Positions 1 to 8,957 of a stretch of DNA of 64,000 bases are shown piece after piece; the stretch's first letter is position 1; every line of letters begins with the position of its first letter. The notes under the pieces are model-generated. The model was given only the letters and a program-made list of their open reading frames with translations. It was not told where the DNA came from and did no database searches. Source of the stretch: Kaistella chaponensis (GTDB lineage Bacteria; Bacteroidota; Bacteroidia; Flavobacteriales; Weeksellaceae); contig NZ_FTOI01000004.1 of NCBI RefSeq assembly GCF_900156725.1, positions 214,232 to 278,231 of the forward strand. The letters are read 5' to 3'. The position numbers and the translations under genes were made by a program.

Positions 1-12
1 ATAGATACAATT

Positions 13-414
13 ATGAAAAATTCATTCTTTTTGCGGTTTGCAGTTGCTGTAATTTTAGGCTTTCATTCGATTCCCTCTTTTTTCACGATGGATGTCATTC
101 AATTTGGGCAGAATTATTTGGGTAATCAGGGTTTTGGAATCATGGGAGTTCCTTTTGCGATAATAATTAAAGTGATTCATCTTGTGGCAATTTTTGCGCT
201 ACTATTTAATAAATTTATCGTTCCAATTTCGGTTTTGAATATCATAATTTTAGTTGCAGGAATTATTATGATCCATTGGCAAGAGGGTTGGTATGTAGTG
301 GGAGGAGGAAGAAATGGAATGGAGTTTAATTTTTTACTTATTTTTTGTTTTCTGACGTTCATTTTTCCAGACGGAATTAGTCTTCGGAAAAAAGAGGAGT
401 TACCTATTTCGTAG
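13..414 (+). CDS. DoxX-family small membrane protein
   Basis: A 133-residue inner-membrane protein with about four hydrophobic segments, near residues 7-25, 45-65, 68-88 and 103-120. The stretch from HWQEGWYVVGGGRNGMEF to the end resembles DoxX/DoxD-like proteins, where a Trp and a Gly-Gly-Gly-Arg-Asn-Gly-x-Glu-Phe loop precedes the last helix. The biochemical role of this family is poorly defined; roles in respiration or thiol redox have been proposed. The ATG at 13 is the first start available, and the gene lies just upstream of the LytS/LytTR pair, whose regulatory repeats begin over its last codons. Family assignment is good; function is unknown. Confidence 0.75.
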   Translation: MKNSFFLRFAVAVILGFHSIPSFFTMDVIQFGQNYLGNQGFGIMGVPFAIIIKVIHLVAIFALLFNKFIVPISVLNIIILVAGIIMIHWQEGWYVVGGGRNGMEFNFLLIFCFLTFIFPDGISLRKKEELPIS

Positions 415-474
415 ACTTTTAATTGTAGTTCGTAGATATATCATAACTTTATAGTTATAAATTATAGAGTTTTG
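408..474 (+). promoter_or_regulatory. LytTR-type direct repeats and -7 box of kinase 1
   Basis: TTCGTAGA occurs at 408-415 and again at 429-436, exactly 21 bp apart (two helical turns), as expected for a LytTR dimer site. A -7-like box GAGTTTTG lies at 467-474, 35 bp after the G of the second repeat (432). No good -33 TTG is present, which suits an activator-dependent promoter. The same layout precedes susC 1 and kinase 2. The repeats and spacing are seen directly; the binding protein is inferred. Confidence 0.55.
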
Positions 475-478
475 CCCT

Positions 479-1522
479 ATGAAAGACAAGATACTTTACC
501 ATCTCATTTTCTGGGTTTTATATACCTTGTTAGAAATTTATTTAGATTTTGCGTGGTTAAAGTACCAGTTTCCAAAGATTTCGGATCTTCAGAGATTTTG
601 GTACGCTATGAACGGTGAACTGGGCTATTTAGTGGTTAAGATACCCGTTGTTTATATCTGTCTTTATTTCGTGGATCACCCCTCGCATTACTTTAATTTT
701 TTTATAAAGAAATTTGTTGCGGTACTTTTTGTTATATTATGTGGTGTTATGCTACATAGGATTTATGTGCATGATATTATTTACCCATTTATCTATAACC
801 AGGTTGAAGGAGAAGCACGATTTGTCTCTATCGGTCTTTTTAACGGGTTTATGGATCTGCTTTTCGTTATTGCACTCGCTTTTGGAGCGGAAAAATCCTT
901 GCAAAAAATCGAAATTAAAAATCAACTTAGCGAAATTACCAATCAAAAGCTCGACGCCGAACTTCGTCTCCTTAAAACGCAGATTAACCCCCATTTTTTA
1001 TTTAATACGTTAAATAATATTTATGGTTTGTCGCTTATTAAGTCTGATCAGACTTCTGAAATCATTCTGAAGCTTGCTAAGATCATGCGTTATAATATTT
1101 TTGATTCTGCAAAAAATGAAGTTCCTATTGATAAGGAAATTGAGAACATTCAAGATTTCATCGATATCCATAAAATTAGACATCACTCATTGACTGTAGA
1201 ATTTTCTCATGAAGTAGATAATAAATTACAGGGTATTTCACCCTTGATCTTGCTCCATTTTGTGGAAAACGCTTTCAAGCACGGAGTTTCCGAAAGTAGA
1301 TTTGATTCCTTTATTAAAATTTATCTTTCGGTTCAAAATAACATTTTATTCTATTCTGTTTTAAATTCTAAAGAGGAGAATCCAAATAAAGAATCAACCA
1401 AGATCGGATTGAAGAATATTAAAAGACAATTAGAGCTACTTTATCCAAACCATAATCTCCAAATACATGAAAATGAGAAATTTTTTGAAATAAAACTTAA
1501 AATCTGTTTTAATAATAAATAA
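479..1522 (+). CDS. LytS-type sensor histidine kinase
   Basis: A 347-residue membrane kinase of the His_kinase (PF06580)/HATPase family. The first about 140 residues hold four hydrophobic segments and no recognisable ligand domain. A short coiled linker leads to the H-box QINPHFLFNTLNN with the phosphorylated His near residue 172, and the N-box HFVENAFKHG lies near 265. Such kinases phosphorylate LytTR regulators. Its partner follows after 2 bp (1525-2220), so the two are surely co-transcribed. LytTR-like repeats in front of the gene suggest that the pair regulates itself. The signal is unknown; the downstream SusC/SusD pair suggests a response to a nutrient taken up across the outer membrane. 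Confidence 0.92.
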   Translation: MKDKILYHLIFWVLYTLLEIYLDFAWLKYQFPKISDLQRFWYAMNGELGYLVVKIPVVYICLYFVDHPSHYFNFFIKKFVAVLFVILCGVMLHRIYVHDIIYPFIYNQVEGEARFVSIGLFNGFMDLLFVIALAFGAEKSLQKIEIKNQLSEITNQKLDAELRLLKTQINPHFLFNTLNNIYGLSLIKSDQTSEIILKLAKIMRYNIFDSAKNEVPIDKEIENIQDFIDIHKIRHHSLTVEFSHEVDNKLQGISPLILLHFVENAFKHGVSESRFDSFIKIYLSVQNNILFYSVLNSKEENPNKESTKIGLKNIKRQLELLYPNHNLQIHENEKFFEIKLKICFNNK

Positions 1523-1524
1523 TT

Positions 1525-2220
1525 ATGAGAGATCAAAAATTTAAATGTATCATCGTAGAAGATGAGCCTATTGCATCGGGGATTATAGAAAATTTTTTAT
1601 TAAGAAATCATGATTTCCAAATAATTGGAAAATGCTCAGATGCAGTTTATGCAAGTAATTTATTGTCTACACAAGACGTCGATTTAATGTTTCTCGATTT
1701 GAATCTGCCTGTGATAAAAGGTTTTGACTTTCTAAAAAGAATAAAAAATCCGCCCTCTGTTATTGTAACAACTGCATACCATGAATATGCTTCAGAAGGT
1801 TACAATCTCAATATCATCGATTACCTCTTAAAGCCCATCGCTTATGATCGATTTCTAGAATCTTTGAATAAATTTAGATATGCACGTAATGCAAAAGAAG
1901 TTTTTTCTGAGATGGAAAATCGTGATTACCTTTTTGTCAATTTTCAAAGGAAGAAGACCAAGATCTTTTTAGATGATATTTTTTACATTGAAAGTCTTCG
2001 GGAATATGTAAAGATTCACACCAAGGTTGGCGTGTATGATGTTAAAATACCTCTCAGCAGAATCGGTGAGCAACTTGATAAGACCCGATTTCAGAGAATA
2101 CACAAATCCTACATCATCGCTAATAACAAGATCGAAGCATTTTGTGCAGCAAATATTATTGTTAATGGTAAAAAATTACCAATTGGTAAGACTTATAAAG
2201 AGTTGGTAAACATTGTCTAG
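1525..2220 (+). CDS. LytTR-family response regulator
   Basis: A 231-residue response regulator. The receiver domain (about residues 7-120) has the acidic pair near VEDEP and the phosphoacceptor Asp58 in MFLDLNLP; Lys of LLKPIAY is the conserved switch lysine. The LytTR DNA-binding domain (about 130-228) contains the typical IFYIESLREYVKIHT and RIHKSYIIA segments. It follows kinase 1 after 2 bp. LytTR proteins bind paired direct repeats about 21 bp apart, and such repeats occur before both the kinase gene and susC 1 (126 bp downstream of this gene). Regulation of susC 1/susD 1 by this protein is therefore the best reading, not yet a proven one. Confidence 0.93.
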   Translation: MRDQKFKCIIVEDEPIASGIIENFLLRNHDFQIIGKCSDAVYASNLLSTQDVDLMFLDLNLPVIKGFDFLKRIKNPPSVIVTTAYHEYASEGYNLNIIDYLLKPIAYDRFLESLNKFRYARNAKEVFSEMENRDYLFVNFQRKKTKIFLDDIFYIESLREYVKIHTKVGVYDVKIPLSRIGEQLDKTRFQRIHKSYIIANNKIEAFCAANIIVNGKKLPIGKTYKELVNIV

Positions 2221-2250
2221 AATACCCTTTTTGAATATTATAGAGTTTCA

Positions 2251-2316
2251 TTCGTAGATAATATTTAAGCTTATGTAGATAATATTTCATCGTGTGTTTG
2301 CAAATATTGATTTTTG
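2251..2316 (+). promoter_or_regulatory. LytTR-type direct repeats and -7 box of susC 1
   Basis: The 13-mer GTAGATAATATTT is found at 2254-2266 and 2275-2287, an exact repeat with 21 bp between starts. The first copy is preceded by TTC as in the kinase 1 site. A -7-like GATTTTTG at 2309-2316 begins 34 bp after the second repeat's G, and the repeats occupy the place of the -33 element. This is a likely activator-dependent promoter of the susC 1/susD 1 operon. Confidence 0.6.
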
Positions 2317-2346
2317 ATAAGAATTCTTTAACAAAAATCAATAATA

Positions 2347-5300
2347 ATGAAAAATCAGTTCAAACTCTTAACCGCAAGTGCTGTGTTTTTTTTGGCACCA
2401 GAATTATTTTTGGGGCAACAATTAAAATCTGATACTGTAAAAACGCAGGATATTGAAGGAGTTGTGGTCACAGCTCTTGGTATCAAAAGAGAAAAAAGAT
2501 CTTTGGGTTATTCTACCCAAGAAGTGAAAGGGGAAGAAATAACAAAAAATCCAACGACCAATTTTCTGAACAATCTCTCTGGAAAAGTTGCAGGCCTGGA
2601 AATTAAGCAATCAACTAATTTTGGTGGTTCTATCAATGCGGTATCGCGCGGTTTTAAATCTATTTTAGGCGATAATCAAGCTCTTTTTGTGGTAGACGGC
2701 GTTCCAATTATTAATCGAAATATTAATACAAACGCGCAGCAAAACGCAGGTACAGGTTTTGACTATGGAAGTCCTGTTTCGGACATTAATCCAAATGATA
2801 TTGAGACAGTAAACGTATTAAAAGGTGCTGCTGCAACCGCTTTATATGGATCCAGGGCACAAAATGGTGCCATTATTATTACCACTAAAAAAGGGAAGAA
2901 AAATCAAGCGGGGATAGGAATTGAGTTTTCCAGCTCGGTCACTGTATCCGTAGTAGATAAGGAAACCTTCCCAGAATATCAAAAAGAATATGGACAAGGA
3001 TATTTAGGAAATGTCTTTGGCACCTATCAAGGAGCTCCGCGAGCAATATTTGGACATGATGCATCGTATGGAGCACCTTATGATCCCAATCTTCTGGTGT
3101 GGCAATATGATGCATTTATTCCAGGTGCAGCCAATTTTGGTAAAAAAGCGCCTTGGGTTATGGCTAAAAATGGACCTATCAGTTTCTTTGAAAAAGGGTT
3201 CAATACCGTTAATAATGTAGCGTTCAGTGGCGGCAGTGATAGAGCAACTTTCAGACTAAGTTATGGGAATACAAATGCGACAGACATTATGCCCAATGCT
3301 TCGTTGATCAAAAATAATTTTGGAGGAAATGCCTCTTATAAACTAAGCGAAAAGTTAACCGCTAATATTTTCGCCAATTATATCACGCAAGATACTAAAG
3401 GAAGAAATTCCACCGGTTATGGTGATAATATCATGAGTAATTTTCGGCAGTGGTGGGCTACGAATGTGGACCTTAAAGATCAAAAATATCTTTATCAAAA
3501 TTTTAAAAAGAATTACACCTGGAATATTAAAAGCGTTACGAATTTAGCTCCTCAATATTGGGACAATCCCTATTTTCAGCGGTATGAAAATTATCAGACG
3601 GACAGTAGAGACCGCTTCGCAGGGAACTTCAGTCTTAATTATGATGTTTCAAAGAACTTTAATATTCTCGCGAGAACAGGGATTGACACGTACAATATGA
3701 CGCTGGAAGAAAGACGAGCGACCGGTTCCGTACCCGCTAATTTTAGTTTTAATACAGTAGAACAACCTTCGGGATATGCTTTGACCAATCTAAAATTTAC
3801 TGAAACAAACTACGACTTAATTGCCACTTATAAGAAAAACTTTGACAATGATTTCAGTTTGCAAATGTTATTGGGTGGAAACATCAATGTTCAGAATAAT
3901 TATTCCGTTTCGCAGACAACTTCCGGAGGTTTGTATATTCCCGGACTCTACACGATTTCCAACTCTGTATCTGCACCTGCAAGACCATTGATATCCGATA
4001 CTTCAAAATATATCTACGGTGCATTTACTCAAGCTTCCTTGGGTTATAAAAATACTTACTATTTAGAAGGTACTTTCCGTAGAGATCAGTCATCTTCTTT
4101 ACCTTCGGATAAATCAGTGTACTACTATCCATCTTTATCAGGAAGTGTGGTGGTCTCCAATTTAATTAAACAAGACTGGTTAAGTTTTGCAAAATTAAGA
4201 GGAGCTTATGCAGAAGTTGGTTCAGATACTGCCGCTGATCAATTAAGAAACAGATACAATGTTCAGACTGCATTTGGAAATATTCCGGTATATTCTTACA
4301 GTACGACTTTGCGAAATGCGGAACTCCTTCCTCAAAAATTAAAAAATATAGAAGTTGGTGCTGAAGCGCAATTTTTTAAGAACCGATTTGGTTTTGACGT
4401 ATCCTGGTTTAGGAACATCGCTTTTGATCAGATTTTGCCACTACCAATTTCTCTCGCAAACGGGTCAGGTGCAAAAGTTCAAAATACGGGTGAACTCACC
4501 ACAAAAGGTTTTGAAGTATCGATCAACGTTACTCCGATAAGAACCGAAAATTTCAGCTGGAATCTCGCACTTAACTGGTCAAATCCTAATACAAAAGTCA
4601 CAGCCTTGAGAGAAGGAATTGAGAATATTAATATAGGAGCATTTCAGGGAGGAATAAGTGTAAATGCACCATTAAACGGAGATTATGGAACGTTGTGGGG
4701 TGCAGATTTTGTTTATGACAGCAGTGGAAACAAAGTCGTTGGCGAAAATGGATCTTATCTAAGTACTACCGACAATAACAATAATCTAGGAAGTTTTCAG
4801 GCAAAATATTTTGCAGGACTTACCAACTCCTTTACCTATAAAAATCTTAGTTTTTCCTTTTTAATTGATATGAAGCAAGGAGGAAGTATTTTTTCTTTGG
4901 ATCAATATTATGGTTATGGAACCGGATTATATCCAGACTCAGTGGGAATTAATGATTTAGGTAATCCAATCAGAAATACGCTCGCAAATGGAGGTGGAAT
5001 TATTTTACCTGGAGTTATGGTAGATCCGAACAACCCAAACAACTACATTCCAAACACCATACGTTTAGACAAATCTCAATCAAGTCAGGTTTTAGAAACA
5101 GATTTTCCTACTGCTGCTTACGTCTACGATGCAAGTTTTGTGAAACTTAGAGAGGTAGCCATCAGTTATAAATTTGATGAAAAATTCTTTCAAAATGGAT
5201 TTATCAAAGGTTTATCAGTTGGATTTGCAGGCAGCAATTTATGGATTATTCATAAAAATTTACCCTTTGCAGATCCAGAAGCTGGGCTTTCTTCTGGTAA

Positions 5301-5373
5301 CATTCAAGGATACCAATCTGGACCGTTGCCCTCCACTAAAAACTTTTCCTTTAATCTAAAAGCTAATTTTTAA
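2347..5373 (+). CDS. SusC/RagA-type TonB-linked outer-membrane transporter
   Basis: A 1008-residue outer-membrane transporter. A signal peptide covers about residues 1-23. There is no carboxypeptidase-like extension; the TonB-box-like stretch DIEGVVVTALGIKREKRSLG comes at once, followed by the plug domain (about 45-190, with LFVVDGVPI and LKGAAATALYGSRAQNG) and a long beta barrel ending in the C-terminal aromatic strand (FNLKANF). SusC proteins import substrates held by the SusD partner. SusD follows after 10 bp, so the pair forms one operon. It is close to SusC 2 at 46048-49116, with nearly the same mature N terminus. The substrate cannot be read from sequence; no glycoside hydrolase or peptidase neighbours define it. 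Confidence 0.95.
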   Translation: MKNQFKLLTASAVFFLAPELFLGQQLKSDTVKTQDIEGVVVTALGIKREKRSLGYSTQEVKGEEITKNPTTNFLNNLSGKVAGLEIKQSTNFGGSINAVSRGFKSILGDNQALFVVDGVPIINRNINTNAQQNAGTGFDYGSPVSDINPNDIETVNVLKGAAATALYGSRAQNGAIIITTKKGKKNQAGIGIEFSSSVTVSVVDKETFPEYQKEYGQGYLGNVFGTYQGAPRAIFGHDASYGAPYDPNLLVWQYDAFIPGAANFGKKAPWVMAKNGPISFFEKGFNTVNNVAFSGGSDRATFRLSYGNTNATDIMPNASLIKNNFGGNASYKLSEKLTANIFANYITQDTKGRNSTGYGDNIMSNFRQWWATNVDLKDQKYLYQNFKKNYTWNIKSVTNLAPQYWDNPYFQRYENYQTDSRDRFAGNFSLNYDVSKNFNILARTGIDTYNMTLEERRATGSVPANFSFNTVEQPSGYALTNLKFTETNYDLIATYKKNFDNDFSLQMLLGGNINVQNNYSVSQTTSGGLYIPGLYTISNSVSAPARPLISDTSKYIYGAFTQASLGYKNTYYLEGTFRRDQSSSLPSDKSVYYYPSLSGSVVVSNLIKQDWLSFAKLRGAYAEVGSDTAADQLRNRYNVQTAFGNIPVYSYSTTLRNAELLPQKLKNIEVGAEAQFFKNRFGFDVSWFRNIAFDQILPLPISLANGSGAKVQNTGELTTKGFEVSINVTPIRTENFSWNLALNWSNPNTKVTALREGIENINIGAFQGGISVNAPLNGDYGTLWGADFVYDSSGNKVVGENGSYLSTTDNNNNLGSFQAKYFAGLTNSFTYKNLSFSFLIDMKQGGSIFSLDQYYGYGTGLYPDSVGINDLGNPIRNTLANGGGIILPGVMVDPNNPNNYIPNTIRLDKSQSSQVLETDFPTAAYVYDASFVKLREVAISYKFDEKFFQNGFIKGLSVGFAGSNLWIIHKNLPFADPEAGLSSGNIQGYQSGPLPSTKNFSFNLKANF

Positions 5374-5383
5374 AAGATTTAAT

Positions 5384-6817
5384 ATGAAAAATAGAATAAT
5401 AACTGCATCGATTTTATTTGTTATGCTATCCTGCACAAGAGATGACGTGAATCTTGATCAACATGCAACTTATGAAGCGATTCCTGAATCACTTGTAACC
5501 TATGCCGAGAAAGAGCTGAGTGATTATATGAATACCCCTAACGTCAATGAAAATAACTTTCGATTGACTATGCAATATTGGCAGGAAGTTACTTACGTAA
5601 GTGAAAGCAACTACAACTTCACCAATCGCAATGTTTCAGATAATATATGGGGATTAAATTACATTAATGTTCTTAACAATCTACAAAAAGCTAAAGATTT
5701 AATTAATGTTTATCAACCTGCAGCCTCTGAAATAAGTGGATGGGAAGTGAAGAAAAAAAATCAATTGGCTATCATAGATATGATGATGGTTTATACTTAT
5801 CAGAATATGGTCGATCTTTTTGGAAATATACCCTATTCGCAGGCATTAAATAATGCACAATATCAATTGCCTGCATACGATAATGCCGCAGATATTTATG
5901 CGTCTCTGATCACGAGATTAAATTCAGATATTGCCAACATAACTAATGGAGGGAGTTTTGGAAGTGGAGATGTGTATTATAAGGGTGATTTATCAAAATG
6001 GAAAAAGTTCGGAAATTCGCTCTTACTGAAATTAGGAATATCCTTATCTGATGTAAATCCTACTTTAGCGAAAACCACCATAACCAGCGCTATTTCTGGA
6101 GGTGTTATGACTTCGTTAGATGACAGCTGTAAATTTCAGTATTTAAGTAGTTCACCTAATTATAATCCTATATATGAAAATGTCTTTGCTAACAATAGAG
6201 ACGATTTTTTTGGAGCGAAACCACTTGTAGATTTTTTGAATTCTACTAATGATAATCGAGTTACTAAATTCTTTGATGATGTGGATGGTGCGTACATTGG
6301 ACAGGTCGTGGGACAACCCGGGAATTTTGAAGATTTTTCTGCACCAGGTACTTTCGCTTACACATCTACCACACCGGGAAATATTTTGACTTATACCGAA
6401 GTAGCTTTTTATCTGGCCGAGGCTGCTGCCAGATTTAATTTGGGTGGTGATCCCAAAACATTGTATGACAAAGCGGTTAGCGCCTCGTTTTTGGAATGGG
6501 GACTGACAAATGCTCAGGCAGATGATTACTTGACTGCAAATCCTTTTGATGCGGTTAATTGGAAAAAATCCATCGGGCAACAAGCCTGGGTAGCGATGTA
6601 TAATCAGGCGAATGTCTCTTACAATTTTTACAGAAGACTCGATTATCCTGTTTTGGTTGCGCCCTTAACCGCGATATCTAATGCAGAGGGAAAGGTGCCT
6701 GTAAGATTGCAGTATCCAACATTAGAAGCTTCAACCAACGGAACGAATTATACTAACGCCGGAACGGCAATTGGAGGCGATAAATTAACAACTAAATTAT
6801 TTTGGGATAAATTTTAA
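5384..6817 (+). CDS. SusD/RagB-type surface lipoprotein
   Basis: A 477-residue lipoprotein with lipobox FVMLSC (Cys17), an alpha-helical TPR-like body and the family signature WKKFGNSLLLKLGI near residue 205. It caps the SusC barrel at 2347-5373 and binds the substrate. It is paralogous to SusD 2 (44555-46036): the N-terminal segment with LSDYMNTPNVN and MQYWQE aligns with LSDYINTPNVN and MQYWTE there, and both end in TTKLFWDKF/STKLFWDKF. It is the last gene of the operon; a hairpin terminator follows at 6888. Substrate unknown. Confidence 0.95.
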   Translation: MKNRIITASILFVMLSCTRDDVNLDQHATYEAIPESLVTYAEKELSDYMNTPNVNENNFRLTMQYWQEVTYVSESNYNFTNRNVSDNIWGLNYINVLNNLQKAKDLINVYQPAASEISGWEVKKKNQLAIIDMMMVYTYQNMVDLFGNIPYSQALNNAQYQLPAYDNAADIYASLITRLNSDIANITNGGSFGSGDVYYKGDLSKWKKFGNSLLLKLGISLSDVNPTLAKTTITSAISGGVMTSLDDSCKFQYLSSSPNYNPIYENVFANNRDDFFGAKPLVDFLNSTNDNRVTKFFDDVDGAYIGQVVGQPGNFEDFSAPGTFAYTSTTPGNILTYTEVAFYLAEAAARFNLGGDPKTLYDKAVSASFLEWGLTNAQADDYLTANPFDAVNWKKSIGQQAWVAMYNQANVSYNFYRRLDYPVLVAPLTAISNAEGKVPVRLQYPTLEASTNGTNYTNAGTAIGGDKLTTKLFWDKF

Positions 6818-6887
6818 TTATTAAAAACAAAAATCATAGTTAACTTTATATTAAGTTAAATTTTTTCAACAATTTTATGCTTTTTGT

Positions 6888-6914
6888 ACCGCTTTTTATG
6901 GAGGCGGTTTTTTT
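6888..6914 (+). terminator. Rho-independent terminator after susD 1
   Basis: ACCGC at 6888-6892 pairs with GCGGT at 6904-6908, followed by a run of T to 6914. It ends the susC 1/susD 1 transcript. The rest of the 282-bp gap before the next gene is AT-rich with nothing recognisable. Confidence 0.7.
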
Positions 6915-7099
6915 GTATAAAAATATATCGTAAATTTTAAATGATAAATATCAAAATAAAAAATTAATCCATCGCAATAAAAATTATTTTCTTAATTATA
7001 AATAAAATTGAGAGCGAATTGCAGATCTCAATTTCCTAAATTTATAGTTATCGATAAAAATTTGTAACATTTCATCTCCTTGCGTATTATAGTTATAGA

Positions 7100-7462
7100 A
7101 TGGACTTCGAAAATTTATATCATCATTATTCTCCGAAAATATTCAGGCTGTGTCTGGGTTATTTTAATGATGTACATCAGGCAAAAGATATCACTCAAGA
7201 AACCTTTATCACGGTTTTTGAGCAATTAAAAAATCTTAAAAACCAGAATAATATTTCGGGTTGGATCTTTAAAATTGCAACAAATAAATGCTTAAGACAG
7301 ATTGAAAATGAAAATCGCAAACAATCTGTTTACAATTATGATTTTTCTCTTCATGAAACAAAAGAAGTTCCGGATTTAGAGGAAAATTTCGCCAATCTTC
7401 AGAAATACATCTTTGAGTTGGAGAAGGTCACTGCTTTTTGTATCCCTGTTTCATCTTTATAA
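7100..7462 (+). pseudogene. ECF sigma factor lacking region 4 (probably broken)
   Basis: The first about 95 residues are a clear ECF sigma region 2 (YSPKIFRLCLGYFND, AKDITQETFITVFEQL, SGWIFKIATNKCLRQIENENRK). The protein then runs only to FELEKVTAFCIPVSSL and stops at 120 residues. The usual region 4, an approximately 50-residue helix-turn-helix that binds the -35 element, is absent in all frames of the next 60 bp, and the following reading frame belongs to a membrane protein. An internal deletion of the sigma 3' end, perhaps with the start of the neighbour, explains this best. A lone region-2 protein acting as a competitor of core RNA polymerase cannot be excluded. Confidence 0.7.
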
Positions 7463-7520
7463 TTCCTGGACAAAAATAAAGATTCAGAACAAAGATTATT
7501 TGCTCAATAATATTGATTTC

Positions 7521-7796
7521 ATGGAGACTTTGGGGGAAAATCAAATGTGGAAAGCAGTAAAACAACTTGTAATAAACAGTATCTCCATCACCTTGCTATC
7601 TATTGCTGTCTTTTTATTGTTTCTGGATAAATTGCTAAAATCAGACTCACTTTTTATGCTCTTTTTGGTGATGATGCTACTTTTCAATGGCATACCCTGG
7701 TTTTTTATCAAACCTAAATTGCATTTAAAAATTAAATCTGATAACGAAAAAATTATTTCTAAAGTCGACAAATTTAAAAAATTTTTAAAAAATTAG
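7521..7796 (+). CDS. small membrane protein next to the sigma gene, probably truncated
   Basis: From the ATG at 7521 this reads 91 residues with two hydrophobic helices (VINSISITLLSIAVFLLF and SLFMLFLVMMLLF) and a lysine-rich C-terminal tail. The same frame is open upstream as far as 7413 with a TTG start, overlapping the sigma frame, so the true start is uncertain. In this group, ECF sigma genes are often followed by a small membrane protein that may act as anti-sigma factor; here the N-terminal cytoplasmic part appears lost with sigma region 4. It ends 2 bp before the esterase gene. No family recognised. Confidence 0.45.
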   Translation: METLGENQMWKAVKQLVINSISITLLSIAVFLLFLDKLLKSDSLFMLFLVMMLLFNGIPWFFIKPKLHLKIKSDNEKIISKVDKFKKFLKN

Positions 7797-7798
7797 TT

Positions 7799-8647
7799 AT
7801 GAAAAATCTACTCATTATATCGCTTTTACTTTTTCAACTGATTGCTCTTGCACAGACAAAAACGCTTTTGCATAAGGAAGTGAAAAGAAAATATATCATC
7901 TATACCCCGAAGGAATTGGATCCTGGCAAAAGTTATCCTGTCGTTTTCAATTTTCATGGCGGTGGAATGACACCCGCGGAGCAAATGCTATACACTGGAT
8001 TTAACCGGATTGCAGACAAATACGGTTTTATCGTTGTTTATCCACGGGGGATAAAAGAAGATTGGAACGTTGGTTTTGGGATGTCGTACAAAGAGGGGAC
8101 TGATGATATTGGATTTACTGAGAGTTTACTTAATCAAATCCAAAAAGATTATAAAATAAATCCTAAAAAAGTTTATGCTACCGGATTATCCCGCGGCGGT
8201 TTTTTTTGTCATCGGATTGCGGCAGAATTACCCCATCGACTTTCTGCCATTGCAACCGTTGGTGCTTCAGTGCCAGATTCGGTGGCCATTTACAAGAAAA
8301 ACCCTATGCCAGTTAAAGTTTTAATGATCCACGGAACGGAGGATAAAGTGGTAGACTATGCTGGAAAACATGGCGGATATTTTTCAGCGATGAATTCTTA
8401 TAAATTTTGGAAAAATAATGACGCTTTAGAAGATACAATAACCACCATTGATCGAGATAAAAAAGATCAAACCAGCCTGAATATTTTAACATCAGCATCT
8501 GGCAACACCTCCCTTTTAACGGTGGTTAATGGAGGTCACACGTGGCCTGGAGCGGATGATTTCAATATCGGATTGCCCATTGGATTAACGTCAAAAGAAA
8601 TCAATATCAACGAATATATTTGGAATTTTTTCGAAAGACTAGAATAA
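7799..8647 (+). CDS. secreted polyhydroxybutyrate-depolymerase/feruloyl-esterase-like hydrolase (CE1 type)
   Basis: A 282-residue alpha/beta hydrolase with a signal peptide (about 1-18, cut after ALA). It has the oxyanion loop FNFHGGG, the nucleophile elbow GLSRGG (Ser near residue 128), an acid in HGTEDKVVDY and the catalytic His in GGHTWPG, the arrangement of LpqC/PHB-depolymerase/CE1 esterases. These cleave esters of short polyesters or hydroxycinnamates; the actual substrate is unknown. No C-terminal sorting domain is visible, so it is probably periplasmic or surface-associated. It begins 2 bp after the small membrane protein, suggesting translational coupling in the former sigma operon. 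Confidence 0.85.
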   Translation: MKNLLIISLLLFQLIALAQTKTLLHKEVKRKYIIYTPKELDPGKSYPVVFNFHGGGMTPAEQMLYTGFNRIADKYGFIVVYPRGIKEDWNVGFGMSYKEGTDDIGFTESLLNQIQKDYKINPKKVYATGLSRGGFFCHRIAAELPHRLSAIATVGASVPDSVAIYKKNPMPVKVLMIHGTEDKVVDYAGKHGGYFSAMNSYKFWKNNDALEDTITTIDRDKKDQTSLNILTSASGNTSLLTVVNGGHTWPGADDFNIGLPIGLTSKEININEYIWNFFERLE

Positions 8648-8957
8648 TTACACTAAATCTTTTTGAAAATACAATATTAAAATTCTCATGAATATCGATG
8701 TATAAAATTATTCTCCTATAGAATTTTTCTACATTATTCTGATATAGATATTAAATAAAATAGTGCAGTTATTTGTACTTAATGCTTTTCGTAGACAAAA
8801 TCAGGCAGTTGAGAGATAAGATTTTCATCATACTTAAAGATTATTGAAATTGCACTCTTAAATAATAAAAGGTTCGGCTATATAAAATTTGATTCGTTAC
8901 AGTCATCGTCATTTATTTCAGATAATATTTAAAAATAATCTTTCAAAAAATTAAATT
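8648..8957. other. 310-bp AT-rich intergenic region
   Basis: No gene found. A single TTCGTAGA at 8788-8795 matches the LytTR-like repeat seen at 408 and 2251, but at +21 bp there is only a poor match (TTGAGAGA) and no suitably placed -7 box, so I do not call it a site. Confidence 0.5.

Noticed and set aside
8788..8816. LytTR site before the small lipoprotein gene
   Set aside because: Only one good half-site (TTCGTAGA); the partner 21 bp on is poor and no -7 box lies at the distance seen at the other three promoters.
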